NCBI GenBank assembly: GCA_936440205.1 | Contig: OW387139.1 | Location: 25,074,378 to 25,138,377 of the forward strand | Length of the DNA: 64,000 bases | Direction of reading: 5' to 3' | From: Lepidonotus clava | Lineage: Eukaryota > Annelida > Polychaeta > Phyllodocida > Polynoidae | In this document: positions 1 to 10,668 of the stretch, in pieces | Numbering within the stretch: the stretch's first letter is position 1 | Layout of the letters: every line of letters starts with the position of its first letter | Program-made: the position numbers and the translations under genes | Notes under the pieces: model-generated | What the model was told of the DNA's origin: nothing | Seen by the model: the letters and a program-made list of their open reading frames with translations, nothing else | The model's database searches: none

Positions 1-129
1 AGGCTGATTCTAGATCAAAATATGTAACGGGTCCGTACAAACAACTACTGCTTGCATTTTCTTTGGCTTAAATGCCTCAGAAGCTTAGGGTTCATTATGG
101 TCAGCAGCCACTTTTCTCATGACCGATTA

Positions 130-580
130 GTTCAAGTATTGGATGACAAACCAAAATGCCCATGAATCAGTCCAAGACTGGGAGACTAGGTTATGGCAGA
201 GTTGTAGTTTGTGTGACTATGGGGTGCTAACAGACGAGATGTGCTGGGATAAGTTTATCTTTGGTCTCCATAACAGTGACATCAGGACAGAATTATTAAA
301 GTGCCACCTAAAACCTGATAACACAAAGAAGTGATGTAGTTGGGGAAGCAAGGGCCTTAGAATCAGTGAGGCAAACTAAGTCTAACAAACTGATAGAGGA
401 TGCTAACAAGACCACTGAGGAACATGTTAACTGGGTTACAAAAAAAGGCTCATAGAGATATGAAGTTGAAAAGGGAACCTGGCACATGTCAGTTATGTTG
501 AGACCGCCGGGGTCCACATCTCACATCTTCTGACTGTATCTTAGGAGGATGTGCCAGCCTGTCTAACCTTGTATTTATGT
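130..580 (+). mobile_element. Fossil gag fragment of a Gypsy-type LTR element
   Basis: The plus strand reads as a stretch of retrotransposon Gag (about 143-334 and onward) with the usual ESVQDW...CDYGVL...FGL pattern of metazoan Gypsy capsids. A zinc-knuckle-like Cys/His pattern follows near 465-530. It is a short, broken remnant with a few breaks. No LTR or pol is seen beside it, and the window edge may cut its 5' part. I judge it old. Confidence 0.6.
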
Positions 581-600
581 ATATCACAGCAATATGGTAG

Positions 601-1253
601 CTTTACCACACCATTCACCTTTTCTCCACGACATCATTCAACATGTTGAATCAATGTCATAGCTATGTTACAGCCTACGGCATTTTCCCCCTACAACTTA
701 ACTGCGATAAAAATAATATTGCATGACTTTAAAGTAATAGCAACTGCACCTTACCCTATTGCACTTATGCAGTTTAGATTCTTCAGATGGAAAGCTTTTT
801 TCAATAATTTTGAATAAAACCTTCCAAATGTTGGCACTGTGCCAATAAGGCAAATTTCTCACGGGGAGTAATTTCCATACTATTGTACTTTGCAGGTTAC
901 CATGGTAACCAATAATTCATAAAATAACTATCGCACACTTAACAAATATAACACAACACATTATCTTTTTTGTGCAAAAGACAGTTTGTGATTATCTTAA
1001 ATGAAAGAAAAGTTAGAGCAAATTGAAAATCATGTCATTTACAAAGTTATGAGCTTTTGAAGATTATATAATTTTCTATTTAGTAACTTATTAACATTAT
1101 TTGGAACAAAAATGGCAAATTCTGATTTGTTTATAAGTTAAATGTGTGTGTAATTGGAATTCTATAGTTTTCTAATGAACTGTTGTTAAGGTATTCAAAG
1201 GACCATATCTCTGGTTCTAATCTGAATTTCTGGAAAAATTCTTTCAAGCTGAT
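601..1253. other. AT-rich spacer, nothing recognised
   Basis: I see no coding pattern, RNA gene or repeat end here, only AT-rich sequence between the gag fossil and the inverted-repeat element that starts at 1254. Confidence 0.5.
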
Positions 1254-2040
1254 GGTCCACGTTGCGACATTTCCCAAACCGACTAAAAGAGGAGCAGTGA
1301 ACCGATTTCTGGACCGACGATTTTTTGTCGGTTCATAATCGGCTGGCCAATTAAAACTATTATTACTAAAATCGGTCCACAATCGGTCCACAATTGGTCC
1401 CCATGCCATGATCCATGGTGAGGTTAAAAACCAATACTTTTCTTGTATTCTAGACTATAAATTAGTAGAAATACTATTTAAAAAATTGGTTGGTTAGTTT
1501 ATCAAAATTTTGCAAATATTTTTATATTTCACATCTTAATACGTTGAATACGACCAGAAATATGTAATATTTAATCTGTTTGATTAATAAAAAGTAAAAT
1601 CGACAAATACTCATCGAAATTCATTAAAAAACATACCACGCGAAAGAATATTCATTTAAATATATTTTGATAAAATTATCACTCTCATATGGCCCTCATA
1701 TACTCAAAAATGAATGAAATAGCATTGGAAATACATAGACTTAATAAAAATCGGTCCAGAATCGGTCCAAAATCGGTCCAAAAATATTAAACATGCTTAA
1801 TAATTTTGTCGGGCCACCATCGGTTGGAAATCGGTTGGAAATCCCTTGGAATAATTCACTATCACATATGTCGCTTGGAAATCGGTTTGAAAAAATCGGT
1901 TGACATGATCCACATCACAATTATGATCCACAGTGGACCAATTTTCAAGCGATTTTCAAGCGATATTCAACCGATTTTGGAGATAGAAAATATTTTGAAA
2001 ATCGCTTCACTATCGGTCCATTTTTGTCGCAACGTGGATC
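1254..2040. mobile_element. Foldback-like MITE rich in ATCGGT repeats
   Basis: The ends form a 16-bp terminal inverted repeat: GGTCCACGTTGCGACA at 1254-1269, and GATCCACGTTGCGACA read on the minus strand at 2025-2040. The 787-bp body has no coding capacity. It carries about ten copies of ATCGGT-cored decamers (AATCGGTCCA, AATCGGTTGG) near both ends, at 1371-1400, 1749-1785, 1815-1900 and 2011. Subterminal short repeats of this kind are typical of non-autonomous DNA transposons, where they can act as transposase-binding sites. I found no clear target-site duplication, so the superfamily is open. Confidence 0.65.
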
Positions 2041-4619
2041 ACCGCCTTCAGTTCCCGAAAGGAAAATCCTTGCTCTGTGAAGTGGCTTCCTATGGGAATT
2101 TACTATAGAGCCACTTTTGTGGCTTCCAGCACTCAAAGGGATATACATCCTGCATAAGTAAGTGCATGAGCACGTGCACATAATTCTTCTCTAACACACT
2201 CGCACTCAAAGACAAACACATACTCACAATCACATTTGAGCAGCACATGTCAATTAATCATAAAACTACCAGTCAGAGTATTTTTAAGTATCATTTTGTG
2301 CTGACCATTATAGCAACAAGTTCCCTCGATTGGCATATAGTGCTCGATTAATTCTACCTTATCAATGTGTCTCGTATGTTATGTACCATGTTTTCATAAA
2401 ATGGTGACATAGTTGTTCTAGAAAACCCGCTTATCAAGACAGAAAGCTTAGTTCACACAGCAGTAGAATTGATGTTGACCAGTAATCCTTAGCTAAAATG
2501 TTTTCAAGATGAGGCTAAAATAGATGTTCACTGATTTCGTCGACCATGGGTCTAAACACATCAGTAGCTGCTTCGTCTGAACTCCGCAACACCGTACGTT
2601 ACCCTGGGACAACTACCGAAAGGGGCGGTTGCCATACTTGGCAGGCTATGCCTCATACACGACTACAAGTATTGCTGAGTTGGCGTTTTCACAACCCCAT
2701 CTGGTTAGTCCCATGCCTGGAAAAGTGAAGTCTGCGTTCCCTCTTGCCTTATACGATACTAATAGGGATAATTGATACAATGCTACAATGAACCACCTAC
2801 AACATGAATAGTTATAGCTATGATGATATCACATTAATAGGTCTTATTTAAATGTTGCCAGTTAAATCTTTCGCCAGTTGGTATTTTATTGCTGATAATT
2901 TAGCAAGCTCTCAACGGGACAGAGGAGAATATGAAAACGTGATAGCAAAATTACGTGACGTTCAACCCACGTAGGCATATCAGATTTTATTATCACAAAA
3001 TTTTGGGACTATAAGTATCAGCCAAACGGTGCATTAGATGCATTATATTAAAGCTAAATGTGTTTGTACAATCTCAACATGTTTTTCATTTTATTTATTG
3101 AACTATACTCATTTCACAAGAAATGATCATCCGCATAGGTGGTTTACAGTGAATAATTATTTTTATCTAAACTGAAAGCACAGTGTCATAATAAAGACAT
3201 CCTAATAATAAGTATGTCGCTGAAAAGCGTTTTGAAAAGGGTATCAACTACTTTATATACTTGTTCACTTGCATCGCCAATATGGACTTAGAGCAAAATG
3301 ACTATCCCACTAGGTTACCATATCCCATGACTGGTCATTTACAAAATTGATTAAGACTACACTAAGACTTTATCAATTTTGTTTAAATTCTATGAATGAT
3401 AATGCATCGGTTGTTCATAATCATAATTGAAGCAGCTTAGAACGGCACGTAACATGTCTACATTAAACTACAAATACGCGACATCTCCTATTTCCATGAC
3501 ATGTTGCATAATATATTGACCGGATTTATGCACGTGGCGCTGATACGAATATCAAAATCTAAGTTGGTACTCACTCAAGGGTCACTCATAAAGTGATTGT
3601 GATATTATGCATATAAAAAATATAACCAATTGATGGTTATAAATAATGGTATTTTGTGCGTTAACAAATCCCAGTTTGTGTATACTACTCACATCATATC
3701 ATTATGCTGTGAGTAGTATATGGAATCTGGAATTTGTTCTTGTGTGTAAATAGAAAATAGTATTCCAGCGGCATCTTTCTTTCCAACTTTCCAGTTACGT
3801 GCGCGACAATAATGTGTGACTTGACTGTATTGTATGTGTACCAACGTTTTATTGTAACTCTATAAATATTCATTAATGAAAGGGAGATGCTTGTCTCCTG
3901 TTCGTCCAATGGTGGATGCTTCACAGGCAAGGTACACAACAAGCTAGCCAAGGCCTGGGTTATGTCAAAAATAGGATTTTGTGCTTTTCCTAGGTGTTTT
4001 GGTCAGCAGTACGTCCAATTTGTCAATTGCAAAAAACAAAACATGCATTATCCAGCGCAGGAGCCATCAAAGCGTAAGGCGGCATAGCTCTGTTAATAGT
4101 AGTGAAAGCGTCTCTTGTCAGCAGAGCCGCAGCGGGATTCAATGATGAATACGAGACAAAATTGTAATGCAAGTCCCACAAAAGCGATCTCACTATTTAT
4201 AGCAGTATCATGGCGCTCTTTGTACATACAATAAATATAAGTGTAAGAGTATTGTGGCGTTCGTTTCTGTCAGTAGCCTAAACCATGTCTGAAAAGCGTG
4301 CTAGCGAAGGATAAAGCCTCAAAGTAGCTCGCGAGCATTTATCATATAGTGGAACCTGTCTGATTGTTAATAGGCGACATTATTTTAACCAAAAAAAACA
4401 CAAAAAGCAACAGTCCTGCAGCCGTCCCTTCTCTAAAGATCTGCATCCTATTTACTTTGAAATGTTTCTGGAACGAAAGGGCACTATGATTTAATTCTGA
4501 CAGCTCAGTTTCTATCATTTATACTACTTCCCAGTTCGCATGTCTATTATTTTCATAGGAAGTTTCTGAGAGCAACCTACAATTTTGGCTTTGTTTTAAA
4601 CTCCAGTGGAGGATTATTT
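2041..4619. other. Non-coding stretch, nothing recognised
   Basis: AT-rich sequence with only short chance reading frames on both strands. I found no splice-bounded exon, RNA gene or transposon end that I can support. Confidence 0.4.
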
Positions 4620-4767
4620 GGTAAACCTCCGGAGGAGGTTATCTGGATAACCTTCTGAGGAGGTTATTTGAGAAAGATTCAGAATATAGAATTTTGAGAA
4701 AGATTCAGAAGAAAGAATTTTTTTAACTCCCTATTTAATTTTTTCTTAAAAAGTTTTAATTTATTAT

Positions 4768-4840
4768 CTGCCCGGATTCAAATAGTGGGTCTTCTAATTC
4801 AGAGTCCCATAGGCTAACCACTACCCTACATAGGCTCGTG
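4768..4840 (-). repeat. tRNA-derived (SINE-like) unit, resembles tRNA-Gln(CTG)
   Basis: On the minus strand an A-box-like TAGTGGTTAGCC is followed by GGGACTCTGAATTAGA, which matches the anticodon arm of tRNA-Gln with anticodon CTG. A B-box-like TTTGAATCC comes next. Acceptor and T stems are not well paired, so this is a derived repeat and not a working tRNA gene. Confidence 0.5.
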
Positions 4841-4961
4841 TTACAAAGAGGTACGTCATGTTCAATTGATATAATATGTCAACTTTATTATATATAATCA
4901 TATAATGTTGATATGTTGATATGTTGATGTGATATTTGTAATAAATAATCTAAAATTGATT

Positions 4962-5032
4962 TCCCAGCCCTGGGATAGACCTGGGGACCCCTTACATACC
5001 GTCTCACGCCCTAACCATTAACTATAGTGTCA
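4962..5032 (-). repeat. Second tRNA-like unit
   Basis: The minus strand shows an A-box-like TTAATGGTTAGGGC, an anticodon-arm-like stretch, then AGGTCTATCCCAGGG in the B-box position. It has the same orientation as the unit at 4768-4840 but differs in sequence. Stems are imperfect, so it is SINE-like or a tRNA relic, not a functional tRNA gene. Confidence 0.4.
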
Positions 5033-5260
5033 GTTGGGAAGAAAGCAGTTAGCAGCCCTTATGAATATATAGTGTGTGGTAGGCCTACTGGAGGAAAATA
5101 TATTCTATACATATTATAGATAATTGTAAACCTAATATTTAACTTCAAACTAATAGGTCTAAATGATTATTCCAGTGGTTATGGGACGTAGTATAAGCTT
5201 GTGAACCTCCTTGGAGGCAGAGGTTATGATATATAACCTCCGCCTCCGCGGTGGTTTACC

Positions 5261-8060
5261 TTCACTAAACAGTCATTACTTCTGTAGTCTAGACAATCTA
5301 TTTGCGTTCAATCGTTAAAAGTTACACTAATGAGTTTGGTTACATTTGCGGTTGACATCTTATTCTACAGATCGATAGGTTATTAATTTTATTACCCAAG
5401 ATAATGTAACTATAATGATTACAATTCAAATTAAGTGTCGTGGTTCTTATAGATAGAATCCCGACCTATGAATGCATCACTCCCCGTCATTATGAACAAG
5501 TGAATGGACGCGAATCCTAATTACGAGTCAACTATTGGTAATTGGTAGGGCTTCCTAGACACGTCAATTGCCTACAAAGTAGGGACAGACTCATAACCAG
5601 GTAAATAAAAATGACTAAATTTAATTTATTTTGCCTACAATACTGTGCGCCTGTTACCCCCATCTATAGTATTGGATATATGGCCTAGATTAGACAAAAT
5701 GATTTTTTAGCTACCACTCCATATGATGTGTCATTAAAATAGTAATAGTATGGTTGTAAGCACAATACTCGGAATTACGCCTGTAAGTTTAATGTGCAAT
5801 CGATCTTCGAACGGGTAAAGGGTTACGCGTTACTCAGCATTTTGTATCGTCTATGGCTGTAGAAAGAAAGCAGTTGATTATTTTATGATAGCACTGGCAA
5901 ATAAGATTAGCAATTTGACACTCACCTTAAATACCGCTCCCCCCCCCCCCCAGTATTGTAAATCAATCTGCTGTCATTGGCTCTGCAGAGGAGGGAGAGG
6001 TCTTAACTTAATCCCTCTGTGTCTGGCATTGTCTTTATGCGTCCGACATCTTAAGGTTTCATACACTCTAGGACGTGATAATGATAGAAATTGATCACAC
6101 TGCTAAGTAACACAGAAGAGGGCAAGGATGCTTGAATATGATGCGCAGAAGCCTTTAACAGGTCAATAAGAAATATTATCTATGCTTCTTTGAACATGAC
6201 ATCTCTGGGTAAATACTCCAGAAACAAAGGAAGAATTAATGGAAAAATGACAATTTCCTCTTTGTCATAATGTGGTTGCGATGTGAGTTGGTGCCGAACC
6301 TCAGTTGGCATTAGTTTTCCCTTTTATTCGTACTTCCTTGACGTTAATGGCGACAAAATAAACCTGGAGCGGAGCACTCATGCAATCGGGGCGACCATTT
6401 CCTGCCATTATTCTGTCACTAATCGAAGGAGGCAGCGGAACACTCCAAGACTTAAGGAGCTTATCTGGTGAGGGGCGAGGCGCTTTTCTTGGCAAGACTT
6501 CAGCATTGATTAGCAAAAGCTCTTGGCTATGTCAGGCAACTGGACCGTTTTTCAAGTGCCAAATTTGGTACCTTAGAAGGCCTTACCGAGTGTTAGTTCA
6601 GAAGTGTAAGAGGGTTCAATGTGCTCCCTGCAGATAAGTCATTCCTTAGGCAGTATACGAACAGATTTTCATCTTGTTTATCTCCCTACGGCACGTCTCA
6701 TACTATAACGGGAATAATCCAGGGGCTAGAATTTAGAAGTATCACAATTGCCCCTGCTAAACTAGATAAAATAAGTGTATATAGCAATTTGGATTAAACC
6801 TCCCTTCCCTGTCACATTACACACAATGCCCTTTGCGTAACCAATTCCCCACTCATCCAGAGTGTACCTTATTGAAGGGCACGCCGATTAACTCCAATAA
6901 GTACATTTGGCACCTTCCCAAGGTCACGGCCCAGCTGCTCACACGAGGGGTGGTCCGAGCAAAAGACCACCCCTCATTCACTTTGCTGAACACACAATTG
7001 GTGACAGTCTTTTTGAAAACTATTGATCCATTTTTGCACGATTAGACCAAATTACATCTTATGAAGATGTCTGTTTTCTTGTTTCACTTACGGTATCGTC
7101 CCATGCTTATGGTGTTCAGACTCTGTATTCTTGTACTGTTCGTCTGTCTTTATAGCCTATGTTCGACTTAACCTATAAGAAGCTGTACCTGATTACGTTC
7201 ATCCGGGAAATAGTTTTTCTATTTTACTCACATGTACAATATTTAGAAGGACAGGCAACGGAAAAAGGTCAAAAAGGGGAAATGAAACCAGGGTAGAACT
7301 GAGCCGATAGCTTTGCCTCCTTTATTCGGATAAACCGACATCCTTGGGCCAGTAGATGTCTATGATTCAGAGAGATAAGCGTGTGGTCTCCAGCTAGGGT
7401 GGGCGGGGATCCGGTAGTGGCCGCCTGGTCGCCAGGCTAGAGATATGCAGCCAGTTATATATCGTACGGAGAGTTTAGTGTCTATCTCCGCCATCAATCT
7501 TACAGTACCAGGGGCTCTATCTGTCTGCCCAAACATCGGGGACTGGGATTCCTTAGCCAGAACAACCGCCACGACTCCCAGGGGCCTACCTGGAACAGTT
7601 CCTCTGTATTTAATAGCGTCAGGAAAAGTTTTTATTGACTGCCCGAAGTATGATATTGCAATACCAGTCCCTATTTACTATCTCCTAACGATTTTGGTGG
7701 ACATTGTTATTCCATTATTTATCAATTAATATACATGTACATGTTAATATGTATATAGACGCAATTTATTTTACGGAGTTGCGTGACTCCGGATCCAGCC
7801 TCCTACAACTAGCTTTTGAGAATCTTATCTGTCTCAGGAATCCCGCTTGTGTATAATAACAACCTAGCTCTTAAATGAATGAGAAATATATTGAAAATGG
7901 TGATCTGATGACGGAGGACCCGATAAAGGTATAGAAAAGAATTGATCCATATATGAAGCTCAATTCTAACTGGCTTTTGATTTAATGATAATGCAGGCCT
8001 ATCTACCAAATGGCCAAAATTAATATTAATAAGAATAGTGGATATTCGAATTCTTCTTAC
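5261..8060. other. Non-coding or uncertain stretch with GC-richer islands
   Basis: GC-richer islands near 6300-6520, 6840-7050 and 7330-7650 are open on both strands. The 7360-7650 minus-strand frame reads protein-like, with possible GT-AG edges. None has two convincing, phase-compatible splice sites, so I call no gene. An 11-bp perfect stem (GAGGGGTGGTC at 6945-6955, its complement at 6965-6975) forms a hairpin. A C tract starts near 5939. Confidence 0.35.
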
Positions 8061-8249
8061 GTCGTTTTATAACCAGTTTGGCACTAAGGTGATGGTCATG
8101 GCTTAAATCGGAATAAACTTCTTCTCCCGGACTGTTAGTCCAAGATCCACTGACACTGTAAAGGTCTTTCATAGATTGCAACGCGTACTGCAGCCTTGCG
8201 GTGATAGGGAGAGGGAAATCAATCATTTCTCTCACATGGGAGTCAAAAG
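8061..8249 (-). CDS. Candidate internal exon, protein not recognised
   Basis: Read on the minus strand, a strong acceptor (GACTGTTTTCAG) precedes 8249 and a strong donor (GTAAGAAG) follows 8061. The 189-nt exon between them is open in the phase 1-1 reading and encodes about 62 residues: FDSHVREMIDFPLPITARLQ, then QYALQSMKDLYSVSGSW, then LSHDHHLSAKLVIKR. The composition looks like real protein, with both splice sites and a symmetric phase agreeing. I do not recognise the family. Partner exons are not identified in the window; a protein-like minus frame at 7360-7650 does not join in a compatible phase at the sites I can see. Confidence 0.5.
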
Positions 8250-9767
8250 CTGAAAACAGTCGAGTCGGCGGGAGCCCTCAGCCACGCCCTGTTCCGTATT
8301 GACGTCATGTTGTGTTTCTAAATGGAGGGCATTGGGAGACCAGCCTCCATAGCCACTGTGATTACCTTGTGCAAATCATATTGACGGAGCAGAATTCACT
8401 TTAATAGTCCAATCTGTATCAACTTGGCTGCCTCAATTTAACCCTGATGGCCGGACAGATGGGCATTCAGGCAGATGTTCATTTGTCAATACGGCTAAAA
8501 AGGCGACCTTTGGGAAATGCCCTCTAGAAATGAGTAATGTCAGGAGTAAAAAGACTCATATATCTTTATCTATATAGCCAAGCTATTTCTCGAAAGAGAA
8601 AACATCCGCTGATCACATTACACTAAGGAGAAAAGCAAAAGGAGTAATATCGATCGATGTTTTAACGTGGCATGGCAGAAATTATTTCTTAGGATACTTT
8701 TTTCTGTATTATCATGAATTAAATGCCCTGTCTGGCCTTACGATTGTATGTAGAAGGATATATATGCAGGTTATAGATGTCCTGTCCTGTCATGCCCTTA
8801 GATGTCCTGTCATGTTTACAGAATTATTTACATTTGTGTTTATTTACTAGTCCTATAATGTAGCATATATGTATATATCATTCTTGTTCATTTCATTCTG
8901 AAATCTTTTCTTGACCCGAGAGACTGGGTGAGGGCTGGATTGGAAGGGGAAACTGGAAAATACAAGGCGGGCCACAGAGATGGCCTACAGAGGAGATTAG
9001 TTGAGTGATTAATCCTGGCCGATCAACACACAACTACTTGGTTTGTTCATTTTGTTCGTTTTCTTTGTATGTCCTTTCTGTTAGGTTAGTATATGGTCAT
9101 GCCATCTCTCCCTCTTTCCCGGAAAATCTAGGTTTTTCTATTGTCAAAATTGACAATAAAGGTCGTTCAGTTTGCATTCTTCGCCTTCCTGTAGACTTTT
9201 CTGTAAACTGTTTACACAGAAACGCGGATATACTATCAATTATCATTGTTAAGAGGTAAACTTTATCAATCCCAACTCCCAAACTGGAGGACGGCAGAAC
9301 TTTAATTTATCAGGGATTCAATTTTCATACAATCAACATATTTCAGTCTCGTAAGGACCTTCGTCAGGATTGAAATCGACTTAAATTTGCTTAGGCACAA
9401 TGGTTTTTCACTGATTGAACAACAGCTATTGAGTGGTTCACTGGTCGGACTGCCTATGGGATACAGAGTGATGTTACGTGAAATAAACTATGTCATTTTA
9501 GAGATTTATTGTTTTTAAGTTGTTCTTTAGGTTATAGAATCTTGTTTAACTTGATTGAAATAAATGCAATGTGTGAGCTACCTTCTGGTCTATTTCTATC
9601 TAAATTATATTTAAAAATGTTGTCTGCATTCCGGTTTGACAACATCTCTGTTCCATAAAAAAAAATCCATGTAATACAATTACAAGTTTTAACATTAAGA
9701 ACTCAACCTAGCCCATATGAACAAACTCTAACAGGGGGGTTAACCTATGTGTTAACTATATACGAGA
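8250..9767. other. Non-coding stretch, nothing recognised
   Basis: No reading frame with coding character or bounded by splice sites was found. A perfect TGACGTCA is present near 8300, just upstream (minus-strand sense) of the candidate exon. A promoter role is unsupported because that exon already has an acceptor. Confidence 0.35.
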
Positions 9768-10477
9768 TTATTGAGTCATTTCACATTCCATTGATCTACA
9801 GCTTGTTGTACATATTGTTGTAAAAATCAACCAGAGCACAAATGGCATCGCCATGTCCATGGCCGGGGATGAGTTCCTCCACTCAGTCTTAATCATCTGG
9901 CATCTGGCCTGTATGAGATATGATGCATCAGTCATTTCTTCCTGGATGGGCGGGTTGAGAGTGTGGTTCACTTTATCGAGTAGAGCTGTCTCCATGTCGG
10001 TATCATTTGTAATGTACTCCTTATCGGCTGATGCCACAGGGGTTATCATTGAGTTATTCAGTAGCTTGTTCAGGTCCTGTGCGGCAGTGTCCAGGTCCTC
10101 CACTTTGGCAGAGGGGGTTGCTGGTGTTGTGGCCTCTGACAGTGTGGATTGGTTCCAAGTCAATACTCTCGTTCACTTCTGACTGTGGATCAGCCGCAGG
10201 GATCAGCCGGTGGCTCACGATGTGGGTCACACAGTTGGGTTTCGATTGGAGTAGAGGTATTGATAATGGGTAGGCCTACTGCTATATCGCAGATGGTGGT
10301 TTGACCCGGGGGCACAAACTCGGGTGGTGGTGGCAAGGTGACCGAGGTGGAGGTCGGGTTTGGAGAGGTAGCTGTTGGTGCTGGACAGGGGGGTAGTTCT
10401 TGGTTCAACTGGTCGTAGGATCCAACCTTTTCATCCATCAACTTATCAAGCTGAATTCGTTTCTCAAAAATGTACAT
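9768..10477 (-). CDS. Probable two-exon gene, proline-rich/acidic protein with a C-terminal membrane segment
   Basis: Two minus-strand open stretches join through a good intron. The donor CATC|GTGAGC has its exon ending at 10219, and the acceptor CACTGTCAG|AG has its exon starting at 10135. The 83-nt intron keeps phase 1. The first exon gives a charged start (LDKLMDEKVGSYDQLNQEL), then a Pro/Thr-rich stretch with PPPPEFVPPG. The second gives an acidic, Asn/Thr-rich, possibly helical stretch, then a short hydrophobic segment (MPFVLWLIFTTICTT) about 12 residues from the stop, as in a tail-anchored protein. The true start is unsure: ATG at 10477 is possible, but an AATTCAG acceptor just inside would make this an internal exon. 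It lies head-to-head with the LRR gene. I do not recognise the family; it could be a decayed gene. Confidence 0.45.
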
Positions 10478-10668
10478 GAAATTGTGTCATAATGATTTCT
10501 AAGAATTCTCCCATTATTTAAACCAACGATAGTACAAAGGAAAGATTAATGCTTCATTTGTCAGTATACAGTAATGTTGTGCCCCTGTCTTAAACTATTA
10601 TGTTTCTACCTTATCTAACTGTGCTATACCTATCTCTTATATTAACAGCAGACTTGGTGTTGCAGGCG

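Larger units (their letters stand above)
4620..5260. mobile_element. Inverted-repeat element carrying two tRNA-like units
   Basis: A GGTAAACC...GGAGG...GGTTAT block at 4620-4642 is repeated inverted at 5233-5260 (GGTAAACCACCGCGGAGG on the minus strand), giving about 640 bp between arms. Further copies of GGAGGTTAT lie just inside the left arm, and a 20-bp direct repeat lies near 4664-4705. On the minus strand two tRNA-like stretches are visible inside. No coding capacity and no clear target-site duplication were found. It could be a MITE that captured tRNA-derived SINEs, or a SINE pair flanked by a chance palindrome. Confidence 0.45.

Noticed and set aside
6301-6637. Overlapping open frames on both strands in a GC-rich island
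   Set aside because: No convincing splice borders and no recognisable motif; likely composition-driven.
6833-7045. Plus-strand frame of 70 codons with a matching open minus frame
   Set aside because: Neither strand shows a start context, splice pair or family resemblance.
7360-7650. Protein-like open frames on both strands
   Set aside because: Both strands are open and look plausible, but I could not find a pair of splice sites with compatible phase, nor a known domain.
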